Shown piece by piece: positions 38,930 to 51,420 of a stretch of 64,000 nucleotides of DNA. The notes beneath the pieces are model-generated. The model did not search any database. It was given only the letters and a program-made list of their open reading frames with translations, and was not told where the DNA came from. The translations under genes and the position numbers were made by a program. The first letter of the stretch is position 1. The number at the start of each line of letters is the position of its first letter. This stretch comes from Sycobia sp. Sy_11 (lineage: Eukaryota; Arthropoda; Insecta; Hymenoptera; Epichrysomallidae): positions 1,411,501-1,475,500 of the forward strand of contig JACCIC010000028.1 of NCBI GenBank assembly GCA_018907035.1, in the 5' to 3' direction.

Positions 38930-39870
38930 CGTTCTCGACAATTAAAAGTTTAAAATCGCCAGCGAGCCGTACCAGCGCAGTTCGGGCGCGTGTGACATAA
39001 AACGCGGCCCGAGTATGATTCAATTGTCCGGATAGCTGTGCAAAGAAGAGAAAAAATGAAAGAAAAAATTTTTTTCCATAGAATCATCCGTGCTGCGTCG
39101 AATCGTCTCGTCGAGGAGGAGGACGCTCGAGAGCGAATGATTAGTTCTCCTTTTTTTTTCTTCGGCCGTCGCGCGAAACGCGAAGCTGATAACAGCCCGA
39201 ACGTATAAATAATTAGCGTCGCGCCTAGACGAACGCCACGACGAGGCGAGAAACAAAGGAAAAAGTTCCGGTGCCCTTTCCCGGACACCTCCCTCGGCGA
39301 ACTTTGCGCGACGCCGAGGCCGACCGAGCGCTCCGGAAGAAAAGTTCTCCTGACCCCCCGCCCACCGCCGCTCGTCCGCCCTCCCCCGGTCCACTACCTC
39401 TTTTGTCCCTCCCGCCAAGCTTGTTTAGCGGCGCGGGCGAGCAAAAACTATCGTTGACTTCCTCCCTGTCACCTACGACTCTCGTCGCTCACGAGCCACT
39501 GCGAGCGGCGTTTCTTTTTTGTCGTCGACCGATGCGCATAACCCTTCCCCCCTCCCTCCTCTAGCCGCTGCGCGGTTTGAGATAGAACGATAATAATAAA
39601 ATTTGAAATATATTTGAAATGATAATAATAAAATTTGAAATATCGTCCGTTGAGGGGCGAGGGGGAGGGAGAGACGATATGAATTATCGGTGCGACGTTC
39701 GCGGATGCGGGGATGCGACGCTGCTCCGATTGGCGCGCTAATTTCATTCGCCGCCCGTGCTCGAAGGAGAAACTCGGATGGATTCTTCAATTGTCTCTAA
39801 GTCGATCCACCTCGAGGTCCGGAGAACAGCGTCGAGTTACGCGATGTAACGTCTCCGTCAGGGTTTGTCG
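38930..39870. other. Intronic CpG-rich block
   Basis: GC-rich with an internal AT-rich 23-bp duplication at 39589-39643. No protein motif in the open frames. Confidence 0.3.
39589..39643 (+). repeat. Perfect 23-bp direct duplication
   Basis: The unit beginning GATAATAATAAAATTTG occurs at 39589-39611 and again at 39621-39643, separated by 9 bp. Confidence 0.9.
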
Positions 39871-42800
39871 AATTTTTTTTTATTCCCGTTATGTTTTTAT
39901 TGCATAACTTTGACAATAGCAATACAATTGCGTTCGACACTAGCTTTAGCTATGATTTTTTAATCAGTAATAAGGGAGGTATTATGTATAAAAAAGATAT
40001 ATTCAGTCGAAATTATTTATCCTCAGATTATGTTATATTACGATGTTTTTGTCCGTTGATTTTATCCGTATCATTCGTCTAGATCCATCGTTACTAGATA
40101 TAGATATTTTTTTACAAAAATATTTTTAAAACTGCAGTTTTCAAACAATGGCTCGGGATTTTTTGTGGTACTGAAATTTTACTGATAAGAACAATGAGTT
40201 TAGAGCAAGGGGAAAAAAGTTTAGTGCTGATCATTCTTGTAATCTGATTTAAGTTGAGTTTTTAACCAGTTGCATCATCTTGTGGTTAACAGCTTGCTTT
40301 AAAAAAGGTTGTTTATCTCCAAAGGAACTCAATAAGCCTGTTCATTGATATTCTAAATTAAACTGTGGAGGAGCAAAAGAAATATTTGAGGCATGTAGTG
40401 TTCTGACTTAAGGGATCCAATCATTTCCTTGGAGATAATGGAATGTTTCAGGATAACGATAGAGAAAAGAAAAGATAAAAAGTCTGGTATTCCATGTTGA
40501 ATTGCTTTTTTATTGTAATTTTGATCTGTTCCTATTGGCCGAATGATTTTTATTAGATTGCAAAAGGTGAGAAAGAGAGATAGTGTGAGGGAGAGATTGT
40601 TGGAATTGGACCGTCGAAAATTGAAAATTGAAATAAATGTAAAATTGAAAAAAACTTGTTCAATAATAATTGCGTCGAAATTGATTTTTTCCAAAGCCCG
40701 AGCTGCCGAAACTTCGACCTGATTAGATCGTCGAAAAAGACTGAATTCGCTTGAAAAGTTGTGTAGAAATGCAGTCTTTGCTGAAAACTTTAATCGAGAA
40801 ATGAATACGGTTCTTTTCAAATGTTGGTTTAGACATTTAAGCAACTGAGCTTTCAGAGTTCGATTTAGAAAGTTCAAAGCTCTGAAATCGACCACATGTG
40901 GAGAAATGTAGGAGGATGCCTACAATCTGCCTTCTTACACAGGGTCTGTCTTATCAATAAGCCTTCTTTATTCTTTAAGTCAGAATATCCGATCTTCTCT
41001 GTTTCTCTGTTTCCTTCTACAGAATTTTCTAATAGGTTCCGGTTTTTAAATTTATTTTACTAACTAACGCTACGATAAAATTGTATTCTGTAATTGTTTC
41101 ACGAAAATTAGATCACTATAGAATTAACATTATAGTAGATTATTTTTTTGGTAATCAACTTTTTCCATGCTTATTGAAACAACCATTTATAATGTACTTT
41201 TCAATATAATTTTAGTATAAGAATTTATAACAAAATGTAATTTATTATGTAATTTTAATACGTAATAGATTTAAAAATATATAGTATTAGTTTATAATAA
41301 TATATAAATTTTCTGTTTAATATTCAACTTTTATATGTTATTTGTTTTATATTTTATTTGTTTTCCATGTTTTTATATGATAAAAGCTCTCTCATTTTTA
41401 GAGCAGTTATCACCTAGAAAACTAGCGTACACTTACCCATAACTCCAAATAGATTATGGCCAATTGGTTGGACCGCGTGAATAACTCTTTGTCTGAGTGG
41501 CCCTAATCTGCATCTGCTCGCGCGCTTTTGCGACCCGTCTTCAAACTTATTTCTATTCCTCTGCTTTATTTCTTCATCTTAATGTATTCCGAAGTTATTA
41601 AATTATAAAATTATATAATATTAATACTATTGTTATTTTTCAACGAGGGAAAAATAAAGAGAAATAAGCAACTAAAATTCTGAATATTTTTCTTTCTTAT
41701 AATGATTTTACGCACCATGTGACACATCGGATTCTGGCCGAAGATAACGATCTCGGATAATTTATTATTACCGACTAATACCATTAGTTTCGTGAGGAAA
41801 AGTAACACGATTACCGATTAGCGGGAAAAAAGCAGCTGCAAACAGTACGAATATTGTGACGAATGATCGTAATACTCCGTTCTCATGCAATATCTAGATT
41901 GTCCGAGCCCGAGGAAAGCTAATACAAAATTCTATACGAGTCCTCCACGCGACAATGTGAAATTTTTTTTTTTAAATGTATTAGTCTCCGTCGGTAATTT
42001 TTGAAATCTGCTACTAAATTTGAAATCGGCGGAGAAATAAATATTTATGTAAATCTATAAAATTCCGTATTCCGAATATCGAGATAAAGATTTTAACATG
42101 CATATGGTTCGGTTATTTAAAAACATCGTCCGAAAGCACGGATCTCATAAGTACACGACGGAATCATCGAAAAGTTTAATACCCATAAATCACTTGACCG
42201 CACTCGTTATTATACGACAAAGTATAAAGTAAGGCAAGAGGAATCCGTGCAAATCAAATTTTGGCCACCGCGTCATTGCATTCGGGAGACCTTCCTTGTA
42301 TTCCCGGCACCGATACTCATTCGATTAATAAAAGCGAAAGACAGAATGATAGGATGACGTGTAGCGGGAAAATCCAGCCGTGGCGCTTGAAAATGCAGAG
42401 TGAATTTCCGAGTAAACAGGGAATAAAGCATAACTTCCGCCCGGACGAGTGTTTTGTATTCAGGATATTGCAAAGAAGATGAAAAAAAAACACAAAAAAT
42501 AAAATCGACATTGCGCATTATAATAAAAATCGTAATGAAAAAAAAAGGAACGCTAGTCGTTTGAAAAAAGTGTATCTGTGGTTAGTCTATAGACTCTGTT
42601 AACGTATGAATGTTAAATATAATCAAGCTTATCATAATGGAAATACTTACGTAAATTAAGATTTAATAAAACAAAGAATTATTCATCGAGTCGAAGTAGT
42701 CATTTAACTAAAAAGTGGGGGGAGGGCGCAAAACACTTGGCGCAGATTAAAGTGCACCGTTTAAAGAGAAACTCGAAATTGCGCTCGAACGAACGTTAAG

Positions 42801-43319
42801 AGAAGCTCCGCTGAAATATTAATAATAATAGCAGTGAGATATCGAGAGAAAGTTCTTTTACGCGGTGAAGCCTTATTGTAAAGTTCATTTTTAAAGTTCG
42901 AATAGAGTATAGACTCTATATATATATATATATGGCTTTCAGAACTCTCAAGCTCTTATTTATCCAAGAACCGATATATACGGACATGAAAGCTAAATTT
43001 ACTTTTCTTTTCTATTCTGAAGCGAACTCTGTTTTAAGCCCTAAAGTGCTCTAAAACCGAAGTCGGTCTCGGAAATATTTTCTTTTAACAACATTTTTCG
43101 ACATCTATATATATATATATATCTTGATACTTTACGTGCGTAGAGATGAACGAGATTCTGCAATCCAATTGACCGAAACAGCTGTCGGTGTGTTTTATAA
43201 AAGAAAAAAAATTTGTGAAAACTTTCGCCAATTGTGTTTTTCAGTTATTTTCGCCTAATTTTCCTTTGCGAACTATTCTACGGATCAAATTAGTTTCTCA
43301 ACGCGAACGGAGGTAATGA
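39871..43319. other. Intron 1 AT-rich stretch with one unexplained long ORF
   Basis: No recognised gene. The minus-strand frame at 40353-40895 (180 codons) is the longest one not made of microsatellite or GC-rich shadow. Short TA tracts lie at 42917-42933 and 43105-43122. Confidence 0.5.
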
Positions 43320-43720
43320 TCGACCGGGCGCCGAGGCATTCCTGAGAAAACGCGCAGCACCGGCCCGACATATCGCTGGAGACGAAACGTCGCTGCTTAA
43401 ATTTAAAGCCTCCCCCGTCCCCTCCTCGGCCGGCATTCCACCCGGAATAACAGCATTCGTCAACGCCCGTGGAAAAACTCGTTATCGCCGACCGCGAGGC
43501 CGAGTCGCGTCGCGCTCCCGATGTTTATCAGCCCCAATTAATAGAGCCGACCTCCGCCCGTCACGCCCGTCCCCCATCCCCGACGGCGGAAGAAAATCCC
43601 GCATCGTTAACAGGGACGCGGTTCCCGGATAATCCACGCGGGACGACGGCGGGCGCCGGACTCCCGAGAAGTTTGCGCCGCCCGTCAAATCTGGTTTTAT
43701 ACCTGCCGTCGATGTGGAAA
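43320..43720. other. Intronic CpG-rich block
   Basis: CpG-dense, open in two frames, no domain recognised. Followed directly by the palindromic TA tract. Confidence 0.3.
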
Positions 43721-43743
43721 TAAATTTCTATATTATACATACA

Positions 43744-43749
43744 TACATG

Positions 43750-43791
<42 letters not shown>

Positions 43792-43797
43792 CATGTA
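43744..43797. repeat. Palindromic (TA)20 tract with TACATGT/ACATGTA arms
   Basis: (TA)20 at 43751-43790 is bracketed by TACATGT and its exact complement, making a 54-bp perfect palindrome. Confidence 0.93.
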
Positions 43798-43949
43798 CAT
43801 ATGTATATACGTATGTATGTATGCATGTAAACGTACCAGTAGGCTAACCAACCCGTCAGAACGCTCTGTCGAGCTTCTGTACGTGCTAGTTCGGGCTTTA
43901 ACTCCGAGGGTTCTTGATATTTTATTCGTGTGCAACTGATGTATGTTAT

Positions 43950-43958
<9 letters not shown>

Positions 43959-43994
<36 letters not shown>
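43959..43994. repeat. (TA)18 tract
   Basis: Uninterrupted, preceded by TATGTGTG. Confidence 0.97.
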
Positions 43995-43999
<5 letters not shown>

Positions 44000-44750
44000 T
44001 AATGGGAGTGGAGAAGTATCGCAGTGCCAGCAGTCTGGCACTGCCAGTCGCCGCCGCGGGTCAATGCGTGGGCTTCGGGGGAGGGTGGCTCATTCGCTAA
44101 ATACGCGCTTCGATGAACGTTGGAAATTGAAATGGAGCGCGTTTCAATCGCTCTTACACGTGTCCGGGCCTTTTCTTGCCTCTAGCAATATGTCCTGCAA
44201 CCTACTTATTGCCACTGACTTTCGACGGCATTATCGTTAAGTAGTCGCGTTACGACGAATATTAGTTTAAAAACGTTACTCGTATTTTATTTCACGCACT
44301 TGTACGGATATGAAATGCGTATAAGAAGCGCTCGATTGGACGAGGTAAATATCAATAGTTGAGCCCTGCCAGACGGTATATAAGTATATATTCAAGGCGA
44401 CGTTTCGTCCGATCCAGCGGCACATCAATGCTGAATTCCTTCTTCATTACGCGTCCTGAGAGAATTTCGAGGCCTACGACATAGCGCGCGAGGGAAAAAA
44501 ATCTGCGCAAAAATATTCTCGATGATCCGAACACTAAAAGCTCGAACAATTCATCATCGCATTGAAAGTTTCATTACGTTTAAAAGTATCATTGAGAAAC
44601 TTTTGTGAATTTGAAATTTATAGTTATTTATATATACGTAAGTTACTGTGCATTCCCATATCCAATGATGAACTTATAAATGGACTATTTATTTTTTGTA
44701 CAATTTCATTTGTAATGTTGATCGTTACATTCGAGTCGTAAAACCAATGG

Positions 44751-44751
<1 letters not shown>

Positions 44752-44790
<39 letters not shown>
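44752..44790. repeat. (TA)14-(GT)5 compound tract
   Basis: TA to 44780, then GT. Confidence 0.95.
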
Positions 44791-45112
44791 TCAAAATTCT
44801 ATTACCGTATGATAATAAGCAAATCCATAAAGCTACAGATTCAAATTGGATTTATCTGCATTCGCACTAATCGCTGCCTTTGTTTCGCTATTCAATAAAA
44901 TAATAAGCTGTAAAATGGCTGGAAAAACATCGTTATTCAATGCCGTTCTATAACACTTGCATCGTCCTATTATTGCTATCAAAATTACAATTTAGCAGTT
45001 TTCAATAACGCAGTTTACGTATTCATCCTGAAATTCATCGGTATTGGAGTTTCATTTGCGTTTAATTACACAATTCGTCAGAATGAGTATTACCTCGTTC
45101 CATCTCTTAAAT

Positions 45113-45115
<3 letters not shown>

Positions 45116-45148
<33 letters not shown>
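45116..45148. repeat. A33 homopolymer
   Basis: Uninterrupted A run, the longest homopolymer in the window. Confidence 0.97.
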
Positions 45149-45150
<2 letters not shown>

Positions 45151-45399
45151 GATCCATCGAATAGAATAAAATTAATTACAAGAAATATTACGAGAAACAA
45201 ATTTGAATTCGTTAATTTTTCGTTAGAAAGTAGCGCGACATTGCCAACGCTGTACCCATTGATATTGATCTCGTTGAAAGAAAAAAAAAACCCTCCCGCT
45301 ATTGGGAAATTTCGGCGATTGAGAAGTTAGGAATCTAAAAATCCGAGCATAAAAGTACAGCCGCTGCTTTACACATTGGCATCTAAATTAATACCTTAC

Positions 45400-45912
45400 A
45401 CATAGGTCGCTCGCTCGGCCCGTGCACCGCCCTACATTTGACAACTTAACGCCAATCGTGCTGCGCAATGACGCTCGTCGCAAAAGGAGGAATCGCCCGC
45501 AACACGTTCCAACGAAATTCCCTCCTCTCGCTCCTTATCCCACCACCTAAGCCCCCCACCATTATCTCTTCTCGTCGTTCAGCTTCTTCTTCTCCGCAGT
45601 AAGAGCGTTCTACATACATCTTTAAACAACTATTTAGCCGCGACGCAATCGCGCGGCCGTGGAACACGGTTCCGATGAAATTATATAGCGCGGCAGAGGG
45701 CGCGGGGGGAGGGGCGCAACAGACCCATCAAATACCGGAAATTAATTGTATATTAATTGAGCTCGTATGCTCTCGTCCCCTTCTCCCACCCACCGCTTTC
45801 CACGGCGAACAGATGTTATCAAGCCCCCCCTCTCCACATTACCCGCCCCTCTCTTTCTCCCACCTCTCCTCGACCGCTTCTCTAACTCGCTATCCGGTTT
45901 CGCCTATATACA

Positions 45913-45966
<54 letters not shown>

Positions 45967-46560
45967 CGTATAAGCGCGAACGAGGAAATCCAATTATAAT
46001 TAAATCAAGCGCGAGGCGTCGAGTGCCGCTGAAAATCCCGCGTCAATTACATTAAAGCGCAGGGCCCGAGCTGTACGACCGACTGGCGGACGGCGAGCGG
46101 GGGGGGGGGACGAAAACCCGAACCGTTCGCACACCGGCCTCGCGGGCACCGCGCTCTGCGCGAAAAACCGAGAGAGAGAGAGAGAGAAAAAAACGGCTGG
46201 ATAGGCCGGCCGACGACGAAGTACAGTCGTAGCCGCGACGTTCGCGTCGGACGGGCTTTGTTCTCATTATTATTATATGCGTATATGGCGTATAGGACCG
46301 TGCGAAATACGCGCGGCGTTAATTTCACGACGAGGAGCATTCGGCGCGGGATCATAACGGCTGCCCATGTCTATTATATATTATTGGATATTCGGGCGGG
46401 ACGCGCGGAATCGGAGAACGGTGAAAGTTTTTGGCGCACCTGGCGATAACGACGGTCGGCGGCGAGGGTTTGGGGGGGGGGGTGGAGGTGGAGGAACCCT
46501 GTGCGCGCAAATTCCACTCGAGCCGGTTTAACGCTCGATGGCTGTTGCGAATCTTGTACT
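45400..46560. other. Intronic CpG-rich block
   Basis: Over 1 kb of CpG-rich sequence with G11 at 46099-46109 and 46472-46482 and an internal (TA)n. No protein domain recognised. Confidence 0.35.
45916..45962. repeat. (AT)23 tract
   Basis: Uninterrupted; within a CpG-rich block. Confidence 0.97.
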
Positions 46561-48049
46561 TGATGATTAAATTGAGAAAATTAAAAAGCGAGGATTTTAT
46601 GCTGATTCGAGAAAAGTATGTATACGAATAAAAATAAAATAGACTGTAGCTTGTTTGCAGTCCTCGAGTATTGGGGGAACATTAATCATTGAATGCTATA
46701 AATTTGAAACGTCGGAACAAACTCTATTGTACAGGCTTTGTCCTAGCATAAAGCACGGCTTCCATCAGTAGGATAACGATTATGATAATTCTATAAGTAC
46801 GATGACAAGCCTATATATCTGTCTACAATATTCATTATGAATATAAAAAAAAACTTTAAGAAATAATGACAAAGTTTGTGTCTTATTGTTCGCCGTGCGA
46901 AACCTTTCAATGTAATACAATTGCAATTCCTAAATTCAATATCACGATTTTAATTGCAAACAGTAAGAAGGGATGTTCAATGAATATCGGGCTTTAAAAT
47001 AAGAAAATTGATACTACTGTAAGCAAAGTATTTCAATGAAAATTCAAGAAGCTAATACCCCAGTAGCTCGATATTTAAGAAAAAATTCATTGCCGAGTGT
47101 CTTTCAGAAGGCTGCATTTAAAGATATCTATTACTTTAATTAATGCCGGGATAATGATTATTTTAATGAATCAGTTCCGATTATAAAGCGGCGATCGTTT
47201 CGTGTTATACGCTGCTATTATAATACGAGACAGAAACGGTAGTAAAAACGTAATGATAACGAAAATCTGGAGAAAGGACAGAAATAGGGCGACTACCCGA
47301 CAGGCACTACGCGAATTATTAAAGCTCAACGGCCCGAGAACTGTTTTCTCAACAATTGTTACGAGCCGTGGCGAGGTAGACGGAGATAGAGAGACGAGAA
47401 AGACAAAGAGCAATTAACAATGGATCATTTTCTGGCATTCATTCCCACTTCGAATGAGAACTTTTTCGTTATTTTAACCGGCAATATAATACGTTTGGCT
47501 GAGCGTACAAAGGGCCGGGATTAAAACGAAACAAAAAAAAGTACAACACTTTTTAAAATTTGATACTCCATTTCGAAATGGAAAAGCAAATATTCGGTTA
47601 CGTATTCTAATAGAGTTGAAAGTGTAACAGCGTACTGGTGTTTGAAAGAAGCTTAACCAGCGGCGAGCGAATCGATGACTGACTAAACACCGTACCGATC
47701 TACTGCATCCCCCCAGTACTTTGGCGCTTCAATTAATTTAAAGTGTTTGGCAGTGCGTAATCCCGAAGACGAGTACAGAATGCGCGGGAGGGGAGATTGG
47801 TAGCTTTCGAATCCGATCGGAAATTTAGAAAAACCTTGGAAAATTTCTAATGCAATTTGTACAGGAGAGAGAAACGTTAGATTTAATTCCATAAATTAAT
47901 TAACAGCTACACATCACGAGCATTAAGGATTTTTCCATACGAGCAATCCAAACCGTAAAATGCACGAAATGCGCGCAATGGAATAACACTTGGGTGCAAA
48001 TGTAATTTAGCCCAGAATGTTATAGACGCAGTTTTCCCTTAGCTGCAAA
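46561..48049. other. Intron 1 stretch, no gene seen
   Basis: AT-rich, unusually poor in microsatellites for this window, with only short frames. Confidence 0.6.
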
Positions 48050-48066
48050 TTAAATTAAATCGCGCT

Positions 48067-48091
48067 CGCGCGCGCGCGCGCGCGTGTGTGT
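48067..48091. repeat. (CG)9-(TG)3 tract
   Basis: Alternating purine-pyrimidine, prone to Z-DNA. Confidence 0.97.
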
Positions 48092-48169
48092 ACTCGTGCG
48101 TCTTATACAATAAACCCCCGGACCGTAGCACACAGAGGCGGTAATACCGGAGGATATCGTACATATGAT

Positions 48170-48187
48170 CGCGCGCGCGCGCGCGCG
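48170..48187. repeat. (CG)9 tract
   Basis: Second CG tract of identical repeat number, 85 bp from the start of the (TG) tail of the first. Confidence 0.97.
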
Positions 48188-48352
48188 GCCCGCTTACGTG
48201 CCTGAAATACTCGATTGTACTCGCGGAACATTTTCAATTTGCCCGCCGCGCGCAAATAATTCCTCGATACGCAGCGCGACCCTCCTCAGCCAGCCAGCGG
48301 CCCGACCCCAGCAAGGCGGCGTCGTCGGCGATATTTCATTCCGAGGCGGCTC

Positions 48353-48354
<2 letters not shown>

Positions 48355-48393
<39 letters not shown>
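48355..48393. repeat. (GAC)13 trinucleotide repeat
   Basis: 39 bp uninterrupted. Confidence 0.97.
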
Positions 48394-48500
48394 CACGACC
48401 GAGTATCCGGTATTTCGCGTGTTTCCCGTAAATAGTAATCGGGTACCGAGGCCCGGCAGGCCCGTGCCCAGCCGCGTCTTCGGCGCGGCGAAGTTTTGCC

Positions 48501-48840
48501 TGGTCAGATGGCAGAGTTTTATTTTATTATTATTATTATTTTATTATTATTTTTTGCTTCGAACCATATACACCATTGTCAATTTTGAGCGACGAACTTG
48601 AGAAGGTCCGAGTTTAAGAGCGGGGAAGGAACTCGAGAACGCCAAGCGTCTGTGAATTTTTTATATCCGTAGAAGGAGAAGTGTGGATTGTAAAGGCAGT
48701 TTTCTCCAAATGTTTCTTGTTTTTTTTTTTTTTTGTTTTTTTTTTAAAGAAGTTCGTATGACGTGAATAGTTTATTTGGCGCTGAAGAAAGATAGAGCGA
48801 GGGCGTATGAGGAAGAGAAAGAGAGACAGAGGGAGAGGCT

Positions 48841-48897
<57 letters not shown>

Positions 48898-50639
48898 TAA
48901 GATAAATTTTACGGGAAAAACTTTAGATTTTCCGGTCGGCCGCCAATCGTAAAGTTGGTAGTACGTAACAACAATTTCAGCGAAGTAACAATAAAAAAAA
49001 AAAACCAGCAGCAACAACAACAACAACAACAACGCCCCGCGCGTATATGATCGCTCGTATAGATGCACTCGGCGTCGTGTTATGGAAGAATTGCATATTT
49101 CGTATGCGCCCGCGGCAATACTTTATTACATATCGTGTATTTTGATGCAGCTTGAATAATTTAGAGAAACGGGGCAAACTAATTGAAATTCAAGGAAAAA
49201 TTATGTACCGAAGTTTCGTATGGAATTTTTATTAGGATATGCGACGATTCTAATCTATAAAATTGATTTTTATAGAATAAATATTTTGATATATAATTGT
49301 AATATTATTATTCGTGGTTCTTAGAATTGTAATTGTAAAAAACCAATTTTAATACGAGGTTATATTAATTTTAATATGTTAGATTATATTCAGAGGATCC
49401 GATAATCATGCTGATAATTATTTCAAAATCAATTAAGGGCTCGTTAAGCACATTCTGAAACAATTAAGTATTAATACAATGCGAAGATGAAAATAACTTA
49501 AACAGATAACTATATTTTAATAAGTTTAAATAAATTATGGAAAACTCATTATGGTAATATTTATACGATAAACGTGAATGAATATAAGCTAAAGTCTTGA
49601 TTACTTAATAGTAAAATTAAACCTGATATTTTTCACAATAAACTGTGTAGCAAGTATCCCGTTCGTGATCGATGTCATGTGCATTGGGCAAAAGAGCCCC
49701 TGACGAGGAGCTGAAACGAGCCGAATTTTGCGACGAAGACGATAGATAGGTTTGGTCAATTTGGTGACAGAGGCTACGTTAGAATTCTCTGCCGACAATA
49801 GTACATTTGTCATTTTTATCTATCTTGTTAGTAGAAGTATTGATATTTAAGATTCTCTGTCCACGGCCGCGACTGTCATTAGAATTGTCTCAATTTTCTC
49901 AAATCTAACTATAATACCGACATGAGTGCGAACTGATTTTTTTCCCGAGCATTACAAGAATTTTCCGCATAATTTAATCGCATCTTAGTTGTATTAAATG
50001 AGAAAAGCGTTAGATGGTTTGGCAATTATCGATAGATCCGAAGGAATCGTTGACGATAAAAACGTGCTTATTGATATAAAGGACATTGCCAGTCTTGCAG
50101 TGAGAGTGCTTAATTTATAGGTAGACTTCGCACGCCGTACTTAGCTGCCTTTATTGTCACCCGCACTCACCTGTTTCACACTCGTTTAAGACTGTTACAT
50201 TCATTACGCTCGTACTTATTGGCGTGTTATATAATATTCTTACGCCATATCGCCGAATTGTGTTCAATCGTGAAAATGTCCGTCAAAGCACTTTTGACTT
50301 GCAATTTAATGAATTTATTATGTAATGAACCAGACATTTTCTTTATATGTCAATCCCGCAATTCTTTGCTTAGTTACATGAAATTCGAGATGCATCATTG
50401 GAAATTCTCTAGTATTAACAGCACTGCTTATCCATTAAGAATTTCTCATTATAGAAATCTAAGAAATTGCCCGAATCTAGAAGAACGAAAATCAATCCTT
50501 TATAAGAATCGTCGAGTAGAATAATGGCAAATGACTTTCGCCGAGCGAGTCCAATCAGCCTAGCATGAATTCCGATTGAAATACCTCGCGCATCGCTGTT
50601 TCTTCGGACAGGCCACAAAATTACACCTATAGCCTGTGA
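48501..50639. other. Intron 1 stretch, no gene seen
   Basis: Contains (TTA)n near 48526-48549, broken T runs at 48719-48746, (GA)n at 48841-48895 and (CAA)n at about 49008-49033, then plain AT-rich sequence. Confidence 0.6.
48841..48895. repeat. (GA)n microsatellite, one interruption
   Basis: GA with a single AAA interruption at about 48858. Confidence 0.95.
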
Positions 50640-51051
50640 AAATGAGTTCCAAAAAAAAAAACAAAGTTTTGCCTCGAATCTCCCTTTCATCCACGTTGCG
50701 AGGTCTGCTTCGGCTTCATCACCGCGGGCCGATCGTCGACCTTACTCTGAAATTATCCCCCGCCCCTCGATTCGCTTTCTCCCGCGGAGGAATACGCGAC
50801 CTAATAAGTGAAAAACTCGCTCAACATCCTATATATATATACAAATTCTCCCGGCGTAGTCTCGCAGGAGCGGCCGTACCCAACGAGGAAGGGCAGGGAG
50901 GGGCAAAAAATCACCACCTCGAAGGTCGAAATTGAGCTGCTGGAAAATCACTGTCGGAAAAGTGCAGCTCATCGCCGGCGAGGGGCGAGAAAAAGGGTCG
51001 GTCGATCGATTGACATATACCCATGTGTGCGTGCGCGCGTGCGTGTGCCTG

Positions 51052-51090
<39 letters not shown>

Positions 51091-51420
51091 AACCGACGCG
51101 ATGCATCAGAGGCGCTAACCTCATACCCGTGATTAATGGAGGGGACGACGGGGCGCGCCCGCGCGGATGTCGCGCGAAAATGAGGACGGGGGAGGAGGGT
51201 GCGATAATGGACGGGTTTTATTGGCTAATTTTTTCGCCGCCCCACTCGGAGCAGCGATCGATCGCGGGCAACCCCCTGATGCTGCAGCCGCTGCTCTGCC
51301 GAGATCTCTTGATCTTCGTCCGCGCCTTTTTTTTCCCTCCATCGTCGCCGCATACGGGCGGGATGCGCGGACTCGCGCGATCGAAGCCTTCGCCCATCCC
51401 AAGGGTTAAGGTAATAAATC
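50640..51420. other. Intronic CpG-rich block with (TG)17
   Basis: Open in several frames, including a 223-codon frame whose middle is the TG repeat. No domain seen. Confidence 0.3.
51054..51087. repeat. (TG)17 microsatellite
   Basis: Uninterrupted; imperfect TG/CG alternation extends left to about 51023. Confidence 0.95.

Larger units (their letters stand above)
43721..45399. other. Intron 1 stretch with TA tracts and A33
   Basis: (TA)20 at 43751-43790, (TA)18 at 43959-43994, (TA)n-(GT)5 at 44752-44790, and a pure A33 at 45116-45148 with no SINE-like body in front of it. Confidence 0.6.
48050..48500. other. Intronic CpG-rich block with (CG)9 and (GAC)13 repeats
   Basis: Two (CG)9 tracts 85 bp apart and a (GAC)13 tract lie in 330 bp of CpG-rich DNA. 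The frame across the GAC repeat is a repeat translation. Confidence 0.4.

Noticed and set aside
45116..45148. A33 as the tail of a retroposed element
   Set aside because: The preceding 250 bp show no SINE body, ORF remnant or target duplication.
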